64,000 nucleotides of DNA, from NCBI GenBank assembly GCA_036013505.1, contig CP107851.1, forward strand, positions 3,419,501 through 3,483,500, written 5' to 3'. A program made the position numbers and the translations under genes. Origin of the DNA: Streptomyces sp. NBC_00510 (GTDB lineage: Bacteria; Actinomycetota; Actinomycetes; Streptomycetales; Streptomycetaceae). Under the pieces are notes generated by a model, which was given only the letters and a program-made list of their open reading frames with translations, had not been told where the DNA came from and did no database searches. Position 1 is the first letter of the stretch. The number at the start of each line of letters is the position of its first letter. This document shows, in pieces, positions 1 to 7,935 of this stretch.

Positions 1-84
1 GTGGCCGAGCTCGTGCCAGGCGATGGAGACCAGGAGGCCGACCGCAAAGACGGCGATCCCCAGTGCCCACATGAGTCCCGTCAT
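1..84 (-). CDS. Site-2 (M50/RseP-like) membrane zinc metalloprotease, N-terminal fragment
   Basis: Only the first 28 codons lie in the window; the rest is beyond position 1. The translation starts [20 protein letters not shown] and ends in HELGH at residues 24-28. That is an HExxH zinc site inside the first transmembrane helix, the hallmark of site-2 proteases that cut membrane-anchored anti-sigma factors and similar substrates within the bilayer. Its ATG overlaps the dxr stop as ATGA, so translation is probably coupled to dxr. A metalloprotease next to dxr is the usual actinobacterial arrangement, often followed by ispG. The substrate cannot be inferred from this fragment. Confidence 0.85.
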   Translation of the reverse strand, partial: MTGLMWALGIAVFAVGLLVSIAWHELGH

Positions 85-1349
85 ACGTGTGCCGCCTCCG
101 TTGTCGCCTGTTCCGCAGCCAGTTCCCGGGCGCGGGCCCGCGCCCAGTTCTCCGCTTCGAGGACGTCCTCCACGGTCAGGGAGGTTCCCTCCGCGGGGGT
201 GCCGTGCTCCTCGACCACCCGTGCGACGGTGTCCACGATGCCCGTGAAGGGCAGCGTGCCCGCGAGGAACGCGGCCACGCACTCCTCGTTGGCCGCATTG
301 AACACCGCGGGGGCGGTACCCCCGAGGCTACCGACGCGGCGGGCGAGCGCCACCGCCGGGAACGCCTCGTCGTCCAGCGGGAAGAAGGTCCACGTGGCCG
401 CCTTCGTCCAGTCGCACCCGGGCGCGGCGTCCGGCACCCGCTCGGGCCAGCCGAGGCCCAGCGAGATCGGCATCCGCATGTCGGGCGGGCTGACCTGGGC
501 CAGCGTGGAGCCGTCAGTGAATTCCACCATCGAGTGGATATACGACTGCGGGTGGACGACCACCTCAATGCGGTCGAAGGGAATGTCGAAGAGCAGGTGG
601 GCCTCGATGACCTCCAGGCCCTTGTTCACCAGGGTGGCCGAGTTGATCGTCACCACCGGGCCCATGTCCCAGGTGGGGTGGGCCAGCGCCTGCTCGGGGG
701 TGACCCCGGCCAGCTCCTCCTTGTCACGGCCGCGGAAGGGGCCGCCGGAGGCGGTCACGACGAGCTTGCGCACTTCGGCGCGGGAGCCCCCCATGAGGGC
801 CTGGAAGAGCGCGGAGTGCTCGGAGTCGACGGGCACGATCTGCCCCGGCTTGGCCACGGCCTTCACCAGGGGGCCGCCGACGATCAGCGACTCCTTGTTG
901 GCGAGGATCAGGATCCGCCCCGCCTCCAGGGCGGCCAGCGTCGGGCGCAGCCCGATCGAGCCGGTGATGCCGTTGAGGACGGAGTGGCACGGCCGGCCGG
1001 CCAGCTCGGTCGCGGCTTCCGGGCCGACCAGGACCTCCGGCAGGGGCTCGGTGCCGTAGCGCTCGGCCAGCGCCTCCCGCAGCGGGCCTTCCGCGTTCAC
1101 GTCCGCGACGGCGACCGCGGAGACGGCCAGCTGCCGCGCCTGGTCGGCGAGGAGCCCGACCCGGCCGCCGGCGGCGGACAGGGCCACCACCCGGAAGCGG
1201 TCGGGGTTGCGCAGGACGACGTCGATGGCCTGGGTGCCGATCGATCCGGTCGAACCCAGGATCACGATGGTGCGGGGGCCGTCGTGGGCGGCGGTGGCCG
1301 CGTCCGGTCCGGGCAGCCGCAGATGCGGGTCGGCGAGAGAGTCCGTCAT
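81..1349 (-). CDS. dxr: 1-deoxy-D-xylulose 5-phosphate reductoisomerase
   Basis: Cytosolic NADPH-dependent enzyme converting DXP to 2-C-methyl-D-erythritol 4-phosphate, the committed step of the MEP isoprenoid pathway. The 422-residue protein has the NADPH-binding loop [12 protein letters not shown] near residue 32, the metal/substrate segment [12 protein letters not shown] and the downstream stretch [15 protein letters not shown], all typical of Dxr. About 25 N-terminal residues precede the Rossmann fold, slightly longer than E. coli Dxr. The start ATG at 1349 was chosen because it gives the expected length; the reading frame stays open further upstream without similarity. It lies upstream of the site-2 protease with an ATGA overlap and is separated from the acyl-CoA dehydrogenase gene by a strong hairpin. 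Confidence 0.95.
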   Translation of the reverse strand: MTDSLADPHLRLPGPDAATAAHDGPRTIVILGSTGSIGTQAIDVVLRNPDRFRVVALSAAGGRVGLLADQARQLAVSAVAVADVNAEGPLREALAERYGTEPLPEVLVGPEAATELAGRPCHSVLNGITGSIGLRPTLAALEAGRILILANKESLIVGGPLVKAVAKPGQIVPVDSEHSALFQALMGGSRAEVRKLVVTASGGPFRGRDKEELAGVTPEQALAHPTWDMGPVVTINSATLVNKGLEVIEAHLLFDIPFDRIEVVVHPQSYIHSMVEFTDGSTLAQVSPPDMRMPISLGLGWPERVPDAAPGCDWTKAATWTFFPLDDEAFPAVALARRVGSLGGTAPAVFNAANEECVAAFLAGTLPFTGIVDTVARVVEEHGTPAEGTSLTVEDVLEAENWARARARELAAEQATTEAAHV

Positions 1350-1381
1350 CCCCCCATTGTGTCCGGTCGCCGGCACGACGG

Positions 1382-1409
1382 GGGCACCGCCTCCGGGAAG
1401 GCGGTGCCC
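1382..1409 (-). terminator. Factor-independent-type hairpin after the acyl-CoA dehydrogenase gene
   Basis: A perfect 11-bp inverted repeat (1382-1392 with 1399-1409) encloses a 6-nt loop. It sits between the dehydrogenase stop at 1439 and the dxr start at 1349. A second short palindrome follows at 1418-1431. There is no T-run, which is common for streptomycete terminators. It should separate dxr transcription from the upstream gene. Confidence 0.7.
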
Positions 1410-1438
1410 TGTGCGCGGGGGACGCGTCCCCGGTCCGG

Positions 1439-3376
1439 TCAGCGGATCGGCCGGTGGACGTTCTCCTTGTGTGAGGCGCCCGGGGTGGTGTCGGCGATCC
1501 ACGGGCCGTCGCTGGAGGGGTCGACGATGCCGGACTCCAGCCAGGTGTAGGCGCCGCCGAGGACCCCGTCGACGACCTTGCGGTCGATGGCGTCGGTGTT
1601 GGTCCACAGGCGGCCGAAGAGCTCCTCGACGCGGATCCGCGACTGGCGGCAGAAGGCGTCGGCGAGCTGGTAGGCCTCGCGCCCGTTCTCGCCCCGGGTG
1701 CGGAGCATCTCGGCGCGGACGCAGGCGGCGCTCATGGCGAACAGTTCGGCGCCGATGTCGACGATGCGGCCCAGGAAGCCCTGCTTGGTCTCCATCCGGC
1801 CCTGCCAGCGCGACATGGCGTAGAAGGTGGAGCGGGCGAGCTTGCGGGCACCCCGCTCGACGTAGCGCAGGTGGGCGGCGAGGTCGGGGTGGCCCGCCGG
1901 GTGGAACGCGGAGTACGCGCCGGGGATCTGTCCGGGGCCGGCCACCAGCTTCGGCAGCCAGCGGGCGTAGAAGCCGCCGGCCTTCATGCCGGCCTTGGCC
2001 TTGTCGCCGAGCGCCTTGTCGGGGTCGATGAGGTCCCCGGCGACCGACAGGTGGGCGTCGACGGCCTCGCGGGCGATCAGCAGGTGCATGATCTCCGTGG
2101 AGCCCTCGAAGATCCGGTTGATCCGCAGGTCGCGCAGCAACTGCTCGGCCGGGACGCCCCGTTCGCCGCGGGCGGCGAGGGACGCGGCGGTCTCGAAGCC
2201 GCGGCCGCCGCGGATCTGGACCAGTTCGTCGGCCATGGTCCAGCTCATCTCGGAGGCGATGAGCTTGGCCAGCGCGCCCTCGATGCGGATGTCGTTGCGG
2301 TCCTCGTCGGCCATCTGGCTGGACAGCTCCATGACGGCCTCGAGGGCGAAGGTGGTCGCCGCGATGAAGGAGATCTTCGCGCCGACGGCCTCGTGGCGGG
2401 CGACCGGCCTGCCCCACTGCTCGCGGGCGGCCGACCACTCACGGGCGATCTTCAGACACCACTTGCCAGCCGCGACGCAGGACGCGGGCAGCGAGAGGCG
2501 GCCGGTGTTGAGGGTGGTGAGCGCGATCTTCAGCCCGGCGCCCTCGGGGCCGATGCGGTTCTCGGCGGGGACGCGTACCTGGTGGAAGCGGGTGACGCCG
2601 TTCTCGATGCCGCGCAGCCCCATGAAGGAGTTGCGGTTCTCGACGGTGATGCCCTCGGAGCCGGCCTCGACGACGAAGGCGGTGATACCGCCCTTGTGGC
2701 CCTCGCTCTTCGGCACCCGCGCCATGACGACCAGCAGGTCGGCGACGACGCCGTTGGTCGTCCACAGCTTCACGCCGTCGAGGACGTAGGAGTCCCCGTC
2801 GGGCACGGCCGTGGTCGCAAGTCGCGCGGGGTCGGACCCCACGTCGGGCTCGGTGAGCAGGAAGGCCGAGATGTCGGTGCGAGCGCAACGCGGCAGGAAC
2901 CGCTCCTTCTGCTCCGGGGTCCCGAACATCTTCAGCGGCTGGGGCACGCCGATCGACTGGTGCGCGGAGAGCAGCACGCCGATGGCGGGGCTGGCGGAGC
3001 CCACGAGGGCCAGCGCCTTGTTGTAGTACACCTGGGTGAGGCCGAGGCCGCCGTACTTGGGGTCGATCTTCATGCCGAGGGCACCGAGCTCCTTCAGCCC
3101 GGTGATGACCTCGTCGGGGATCCTCGCCTCACGCTCGATCAGGGCCCCGTCCACCTTCGTCTCGACGAAGTCGCGCAGCTTGGCCAGGAACTCCTCGCCG
3201 CGCTGGACCTGCTCGGTCGACGGTGTGGGGTGGGGATGGATCAGGTCGAGCCGGAAGCGGCCCAGGAACAGTTCCTTGGCGAAGCTCGGCTTTCGCCATT
3301 CCTGTTCGCGGGCGGCCTCTGCGACCTGGCGCGCTTCGCGTTCGGAAACGGTGGGGCGGGCGGATGCTGCGGACAT
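1439..3376 (-). CDS. Large acyl-CoA dehydrogenase family flavoprotein
   Basis: A 645-residue FAD enzyme of the acyl-CoA dehydrogenase superfamily, expected to catalyse alpha,beta-dehydrogenation of acyl-CoAs in fatty-acid degradation. The canonical order is visible: N-terminal helical domain with [17 protein letters not shown], the flavin/substrate motif [15 protein letters not shown] at about residue 175, the beta domain, then the C-terminal helical domain with [11 protein letters not shown] and [16 protein letters not shown]. The protein is about 250 residues longer than ordinary short-chain members, with an extra C-terminal helical region as in very-long-chain-type enzymes. Chain-length preference is not predictable here. 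The gene is monocistronic: a hairpin follows, and a candidate repressor site lies 36 bp upstream of the ATG. Confidence 0.85.
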   Translation of the reverse strand: MSAASARPTVSEREARQVAEAAREQEWRKPSFAKELFLGRFRLDLIHPHPTPSTEQVQRGEEFLAKLRDFVETKVDGALIEREARIPDEVITGLKELGALGMKIDPKYGGLGLTQVYYNKALALVGSASPAIGVLLSAHQSIGVPQPLKMFGTPEQKERFLPRCARTDISAFLLTEPDVGSDPARLATTAVPDGDSYVLDGVKLWTTNGVVADLLVVMARVPKSEGHKGGITAFVVEAGSEGITVENRNSFMGLRGIENGVTRFHQVRVPAENRIGPEGAGLKIALTTLNTGRLSLPASCVAAGKWCLKIAREWSAAREQWGRPVARHEAVGAKISFIAATTFALEAVMELSSQMADEDRNDIRIEGALAKLIASEMSWTMADELVQIRGGRGFETAASLAARGERGVPAEQLLRDLRINRIFEGSTEIMHLLIAREAVDAHLSVAGDLIDPDKALGDKAKAGMKAGGFYARWLPKLVAGPGQIPGAYSAFHPAGHPDLAAHLRYVERGARKLARSTFYAMSRWQGRMETKQGFLGRIVDIGAELFAMSAACVRAEMLRTRGENGREAYQLADAFCRQSRIRVEELFGRLWTNTDAIDRKVVDGVLGGAYTWLESGIVDPSSDGPWIADTTPGASHKENVHRPIR

Positions 3377-3411
3377 GGGGGCGTCACCTCGCGTCGGTTA
3401 CCGACCGGTGC

Positions 3412-3427
3412 TACTTGTTCGTTAGTA
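3412..3427. promoter_or_regulatory. Candidate TetR-family operator upstream of the acyl-CoA dehydrogenase
   Basis: The AT-rich sequence tacttgttcgttagta stands out in GC-rich surroundings. Its outer tetranucleotides form an inverted repeat (TACT/AGTA, 8-bp spacer). Position, 36 bp before the start codon, fits a promoter-overlapping operator. Fatty-acid degradation genes in actinobacteria are often controlled by TetR repressors, so that class is the inferred binder. No cognate regulator is adjacent. Confidence 0.4.
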
Positions 3428-3498
3428 CCCCGGTTCCGGCATGGTCACCAGCCCTCGCGCACGGGGCGCGGGGGGCCGGCGGCCTTTCCGACGGCATT

Positions 3499-3939
3499 TC
3501 AGGCCGACGCGAGCAGCTTCCGTAGCGACGCGGTGTCCGGGGCGGGGTCGCCCTCGGTGACCGGGCCGGTGAGGGCGGCGACGGCCGAACCGGACTCCGC
3601 CTCGCCGGTGCCGTCGGCCGGCACCGGCCGGACATCCTGATCCGACGTCAGTTCCCATTGGGCCGCGCCGGATCCGGTGAGGGCGCGGCCGGCGACGCCC
3701 TCGTGCGGCGCGCGCTCGGGCAGCGCCTGCGCCGGGGCCGGGAGGCGGCCCCGGTCGGCGGCGTCGAGCGGGGCCACGACGGTCGGCTCGGTGCCCGCGG
3801 CCGACAGCGCGACGCGCAGCGGCGCGGCGTTCTCGGCGGGCACCGGACGCACCACCGGATCCGCGAGGGCGCTCCACTCCACTCGGGTGAACGCCGGGCT
3901 CTCGGGACTGAGGGTGGCCCCCTCCAGGGCGATCGGCAC
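3499..3939 (-). CDS. Hypothetical protein or gene remnant
   Basis: This 146-codon frame opens with a GTG lacking a convincing ribosome binding site. It encodes an acidic, Ala/Pro/Val-rich sequence without a recognisable domain (start VPIALEGATLSPES, end SLRKLLASA). Composition looks coding-like, with spread hydrophobics and acidic residues, unlike the Arg-rich shadows in the other frames. The segment just upstream (about 3940-4157) has no matching start, so this could be the 3' part of a decayed larger gene. It lies between two genes on the same strand and is bounded on the far side by the terminator hairpin at 4158. No function is proposed. Confidence 0.35.
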   Translation of the reverse strand: MPIALEGATLSPESPAFTRVEWSALADPVVRPVPAENAAPLRVALSAAGTEPTVVAPLDAADRGRLPAPAQALPERAPHEGVAGRALTGSGAAQWELTSDQDVRPVPADGTGEAESGSAVAALTGPVTEGDPAPDTASLRKLLASA

Positions 3940-4157
3940 CTGGTCCCGGTCGTGCGGCGGCTCCAGGGCCGGTCAGGTCCTGCCCGGCGGGAGCCGCCGC
4001 GACGAGGCGGACACGTTCGGCGATCGGGGATGCGAGTCGTACGGGGAGCGCTGCTCGCGCGGCAGCCGGACGCGCCGCCGGTCCGGCTTCGCGCGGCCTC
4101 CGCCGTGCGGACCACCGCATACGGTGCCACCTCGCGTTTCCCCTCCCTGGGCACAGC

Positions 4158-4192
4158 GCGGCCGGGGCGCACCGCACATGCGCCCCGGCCGC
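4158..4192 (-). terminator. Terminator hairpin after the aldehyde dehydrogenase at 4223
   Basis: A perfect 14-bp GC-rich stem (4158-4171 pairing 4179-4192) has a 7-nt loop and lies 30 bp past the stop codon of the aldehyde dehydrogenase gene. Confidence 0.75.
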
Positions 4193-4222
4193 TGGAAGGG
4201 GTGGCTCGTCCTGCCGTGAGGA

Positions 4223-5668
4223 TTACAGAGCGAGACCGGTCAGGACCAGGACCCGCTCGTAGGTGTAGTCGTCCATGGCGTACTTGACGCCCTCGCGGCC
4301 CACGCCGGAGTCCTTGACGCCGCCGTAGGGCATCTGGTCGGCCCGGTAGGAGGGGGCGTCGCCGATGATGACGCCGCCGACCTCCAGCTCGCGGTGGGCG
4401 CGGAAGGCGGTCTGCAGGTCGTGGGTGAACACCCCGCTCTGCAGGCCGAACTTGGAGTCGTTGACCGCCGCGAAGGCCTCGTCGGTGCCGTCCACCTTGT
4501 GCAGGGACAGGACGGGGCCGAAGACCTCCTCGGTGGCGATGATCGCGTCCGCCGGAAGGTCGGCGAGCACGGTCGGCTCGTAGGCGGCGCCGTCGCGCCG
4601 GCCGCCGGTCAGCAGCTTGGCGCCCTTGCCCAGCGCGTCCTCGACCCACGACTCCACGCGCTCGGCGGCCTTCTCGTCGACGAGCGGGCCGACGTCGGTG
4701 GCGTCGTCCGAGGGGTCGCCGGTGACCTGGGCGCGGACCTTGGCGACGACCTTCTCCACCAGCCGGTCGTACACGGACGCGTCGGCGATGACCCGCTGGA
4801 CGGAGATGCAGGACTGGCCGCCCTGGTAGTTGGAGAAGGTGGCGATGCGGTTCGCCGCCCACTCCAGGTCCTCCTCGGAGGACCAGTCGGCCAGGACGAC
4901 GGCGGCGGCGTTGCCGCCCAACTCGAGGGTGGTGTGCTTGCGCGGCACCGAGTCCATGATCTGGTAGCCGACCCGGTCGGAGCCGGTGAAGGAGATGACC
5001 GGCAGCCGCTCGTCCCGGACGAGGGCGGGCATGCGGTCGTTCGGGACGGTGAGCACGCTCCACGAACCGGCCGGCAGGTCGGTCTCGGCCAGGATCTCGC
5101 CCAGGAGGAGCGCGGACAGCGGGGTCGCCGGGGCCGGCTTCAGGATGATCGGCGTGCCGACCGCGATCGCCGGGGCCACCTTGTGGGCCACCAGGTTCAG
5201 CGGGAAGTTGAACGGCGCGATGCCGAGCACGCTGCCGCGCGGGAAGCGCCGGGTCAGCGCGAGGCGGCCCACGCCGCCCGCGTCGGTGTCCAGGCGCTGG
5301 GCCTCGCCGCTGTTGAAGCGGCGTGCCTCCTCCGCCGCCCAGCGGAAGACGGACACGGCACGGCTGACCTCGCCGCGGGCCCACTTGACCGGCTTGCCGT
5401 TCTCCGCGGTGATCAGCCGGGCGATCTCCTCGGAGCGCTCCGCCAGCCGCTTCGACACGTGGTCCAGGGCCGCGGCCCGCACATGGGCGGGGGTAGCGGC
5501 GAACTCCGCCCCGACCGCCTCGGCGGCGGCGACGGCCTCCTCCACCTGGGCGGGGGTCGGCACGCCGACGGAGGCCACGACGCTGCCGTCGTACGGGTTC
5601 ACGACATCGAAGGTGTCCTCGCCGGTGGCGGGGCGGCCGGCGAGCCAGAAGGCGGTGGGGGTGCTCAT
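4223..5668 (-). CDS. NAD(P)-dependent aldehyde dehydrogenase
   Basis: A 481-residue member of the aldehyde dehydrogenase superfamily, oxidising an aldehyde to its carboxylate in the cytosol. Visible landmarks are the cofactor region APFNFPLNLVAHKVAPAIA, the glycine motif FTGSDRVG, the ELGGN segment with the general-base Glu, and the nucleophilic Cys in QGGQSC near residue 287. The EVFGP motif and a C-terminal GVKDSG are present. Sequence style resembles the lactaldehyde/GapN-like branch more than betaine aldehyde dehydrogenases. The ATG at 5668 gives the family length. The gene lies 89 bp downstream of a PucR regulator on the same strand and near gabT, so a succinate-semialdehyde-type role is possible but unproven. 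Confidence 0.85.
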   Translation of the reverse strand: MSTPTAFWLAGRPATGEDTFDVVNPYDGSVVASVGVPTPAQVEEAVAAAEAVGAEFAATPAHVRAAALDHVSKRLAERSEEIARLITAENGKPVKWARGEVSRAVSVFRWAAEEARRFNSGEAQRLDTDAGGVGRLALTRRFPRGSVLGIAPFNFPLNLVAHKVAPAIAVGTPIILKPAPATPLSALLLGEILAETDLPAGSWSVLTVPNDRMPALVRDERLPVISFTGSDRVGYQIMDSVPRKHTTLELGGNAAAVVLADWSSEEDLEWAANRIATFSNYQGGQSCISVQRVIADASVYDRLVEKVVAKVRAQVTGDPSDDATDVGPLVDEKAAERVESWVEDALGKGAKLLTGGRRDGAAYEPTVLADLPADAIIATEEVFGPVLSLHKVDGTDEAFAAVNDSKFGLQSGVFTHDLQTAFRAHRELEVGGVIIGDAPSYRADQMPYGGVKDSGVGREGVKYAMDDYTYERVLVLTGLAL

Positions 5669-5757
5669 GCGGACCACGGTAGGGCGGGCGGCACCCGGCC
5701 GGTCTTGTCCAGTGCGTCCTGCGGATCCCGCCCTGTGCGACGTTTTGGCAGACCGTG

Positions 5758-7308
5758 TCAGCCGCCGGACTTGAGGGCCAGCCACAGCTCCATGCGTACG
5801 TCCGGGTCGTCCAGCGAGCGCCCGAGGATCTCCTCCACGCGCCGCATCCGGTAGCGCAGCGTGTGCCGGTGGACCCCGAGGTCCGCCGCGGCGGCGTCCC
5901 ACTGCCCGTGCCGGGACAGCCACGCCCGCAGGGACGCGACCAGGTCACCGCGGGCGGTGGCGTCGTGCTCGCGCAGCGGCCGCAACAGGCCGTCGGAGAA
6001 GGCCCGTACCGCCTCGTCGCTCAGCAGCGGCAGCACCGAGCCGGAACCGACCTCGTCGTGCTCGACGAGGCTGCGGCCCCGCCGCCGGGCGACCGCCAGC
6101 GCGCGTTCGGCCTGCTCGTGCGCGCCCGGGACACCCGCGGCACCCACCGCGGCGGACAGCCCGGCCACCAGGTCGTCGCTCCCGTCGACCGCCGCCACGC
6201 AGGCCGGCATCACCGCGCCGTCCGCGGCCGCGAGCACCGTCAGCCGGTCCTCGTCCCGCACCGCCAGCACGGGCTCCGCGGCCCGCATCCCCGCCGCCTC
6301 CACCCGCTCGGCCAGCAGCCCCACGGCGTCCCCCGCGGCCTCCGCGCGCTCCGCGACCAGCACGCGCACGGGGGCGTCGAACAGCCCGCCGTACAGCCGG
6401 CCGGCCACGGTGCGGGCGTGCTCGGGCTCGCCGGCCAGCAGCATCCGCAGCAGCGCGGCGCCCAGGCGCTGCTCGGTGTCCTGCAGCGCGCGGGACTGCT
6501 CCAGGGACAGCGTCAGCAGCGCGACGGCGGCATGCACGAGGTAGCGGTCCGAGGTGTCCAGCCGCTCCTCCGTGCCCACCGCGAGGAAACCGCGGGGGCG
6601 CCGGCCGGTGCCCAGCGACTGCAGCTCCACGCGGTCCTCCGTGCCGGCCGGGCCCGCGACCGCCGCACTGGCCGGGGCTGGCCTGCCGCGCAGCCGCTCC
6701 ACCTCCCCGGCGAGCCGCGCCGCCCGCCGCCCCGCCCACTCCGGCGCCGCGGCCACCACCGCGCCCGACGCGTCGTACAGCGCCGCCCAGCCGTTCAGGT
6801 GCGCCGCCAGCCGCGACAGCAGCGCCGTCGTCCCGTCCGGAGCGAGCGCCGCCCGGGTCAGCTCCCGCTGCGCCTCGAACCCCGCGGTCACCGCCTTGTA
6901 CCGGTCAGCGGCGAGCTCCGCGGAGACGGCCTTGCTGATCGCGATGAACGGGGTCTTGTGCGGCACCTCCAGCAACGGCAGCCGGTGCGCGGCCGCCGCG
7001 TCCACGAGCGCCTGCGGCACGGTGTCATGGCTCAGCCCCACGCCGAACCCGAGGCCCACGACGCCGGCGCCGGCCAGGCGCGCCACGTACTGGCCGAGCG
7101 CCTCGGGCGAGCCGACGTCCAGCTTGAGGCCCGTGGTCAGCAGGAGCTCGCCGCCCTCCAGGTACGGCGCCGGGTCGTCCAGCTCGCTGGTGTGCACCCA
7201 GCGGACGGCGGCCTCCCCCAGGCGGTCGCCTCCGGCGAGGACGGCCAGCTTCAGGGCGGGGTTCCGCAGCAGCGAGGCGAGCGTGGGGGGCACGGGCTTT
7301 TTCTCCAT
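5758..7308 (-). CDS. PucR-family transcriptional regulator
   Basis: A 516-residue regulator with PucR architecture. The N-terminal half carries the PucR/PurC-like sensor domain (LASLLRNPALKLAVLAGG, then VRWVHTSELDDPAPYLEGGE). A variable GAF-like middle follows, and the C-terminus has the HTH_30 DNA-binding domain (AAADLGVHRHTLRYRMRRVE at about residues 477-496). PucR proteins act on purine, amine or amino-acid catabolic genes, usually as activators responding to the substrate. It is followed by the aldehyde dehydrogenase 89 bp downstream and lies 2.6 kb from gabT. The ribosome binding site is weak. A different PucR regulator lies at 23309-24958. Confidence 0.85.
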   Translation of the reverse strand: MEKKPVPPTLASLLRNPALKLAVLAGGDRLGEAAVRWVHTSELDDPAPYLEGGELLLTTGLKLDVGSPEALGQYVARLAGAGVVGLGFGVGLSHDTVPQALVDAAAAHRLPLLEVPHKTPFIAISKAVSAELAADRYKAVTAGFEAQRELTRAALAPDGTTALLSRLAAHLNGWAALYDASGAVVAAAPEWAGRRAARLAGEVERLRGRPAPASAAVAGPAGTEDRVELQSLGTGRRPRGFLAVGTEERLDTSDRYLVHAAVALLTLSLEQSRALQDTEQRLGAALLRMLLAGEPEHARTVAGRLYGGLFDAPVRVLVAERAEAAGDAVGLLAERVEAAGMRAAEPVLAVRDEDRLTVLAAADGAVMPACVAAVDGSDDLVAGLSAAVGAAGVPGAHEQAERALAVARRRGRSLVEHDEVGSGSVLPLLSDEAVRAFSDGLLRPLREHDATARGDLVASLRAWLSRHGQWDAAAADLGVHRHTLRYRMRRVEEILGRSLDDPDVRMELWLALKSGG

Positions 7309-7935
7309 CTCGGAGTGCGTTCACATCCGATTCTGCCTCACCGTATACCTGCGGTGCGGTGCCGTCTTCGTGTGCGGCGCCGCGGTTGTTGCTGTTGGGG
7401 TTTCTCCCCCGCCCGCCCTCCCTCCCCCAGCCTTCGGCCGGGGGGACCCCCATCCGGCGCGGTCAGTGACCGCCTCGCGCGGTCGTTGTGGGGTCGGTGC
7501 CGCGCCGGCGTACTCCCCCAGCCTTCGCCCGGGGAGCACCCAGCCACACCCCCTCCCGCAGGTTGGGGCGCATGACGGCCGGTGGGGGGTCAGTAAGGCA
7601 CCTGCGGCAACCCTGGACCGGCACCTCACCCCCCACCGGCCGTTGGTCGCCGCTCGATACGGAGGGGGCGGGGTCGTAGGGGTGGGCGTTCTGGACGCTG
7701 ACGTGTATTTGTTGTGCGGCACAGACGGCACAACACGTGCCGCCCGTCATGCACATAAATATGCGGTCCAGAATGCCCAGCCCCGGAGGCCCCGACCCCG
7801 GCCCACCACGAACGCGCGAGGCCCGCACCAACCGCGCCGGGCAATCGGGCGGGAGGGCGGGGGATGCCCGCCGCAGGCGCAAACACCCCGCACACAACAA
7901 CGGGCCGCAACCACAGCGCACCCGCACACAAACGG
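7309..7935. other. 627-bp non-coding stretch rich in inverted repeats
   Basis: No convincing gene is present: the open frames are Pro/Arg/Thr-rich with no start signals. It contains two copies of a GC-rich repeat built around cccccagccttcg (near 7429 and 7514). It also has the long 16-bp inverted repeat listed separately and an AT-richer tract near 7700-7770, where gttgtgc and gcacaac form a 7-bp inverted repeat with a 10-nt spacer. This is the promoter side of the PucR gene and the terminator side of the membrane ATPase gene at 7936-10284. Confidence 0.6.
7575..7643. repeat. 16-bp perfect inverted repeat with 37-nt loop
   Basis: Positions 7575-7590 (acggccggtggggggt) are the exact reverse complement of 7628-7643. 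The structure lies between the stop of the VirD4-like ATPase gene (7936) and the start of the PucR gene (7308). It could act as a bidirectional terminator or an intergenic repeat element. Confidence 0.6.

Noticed and set aside
4394-5854. Plus-strand open frame of 486 codons opposite the aldehyde dehydrogenase
   Set aside because: Antisense shadow of a well-supported gene; Gly/Arg/His-rich with no domain.
7321-7731. Minus-strand frame of 136 codons in the intergenic region
   Set aside because: Thr/Pro/Arg-rich, crosses inverted repeats, no ribosome binding site.
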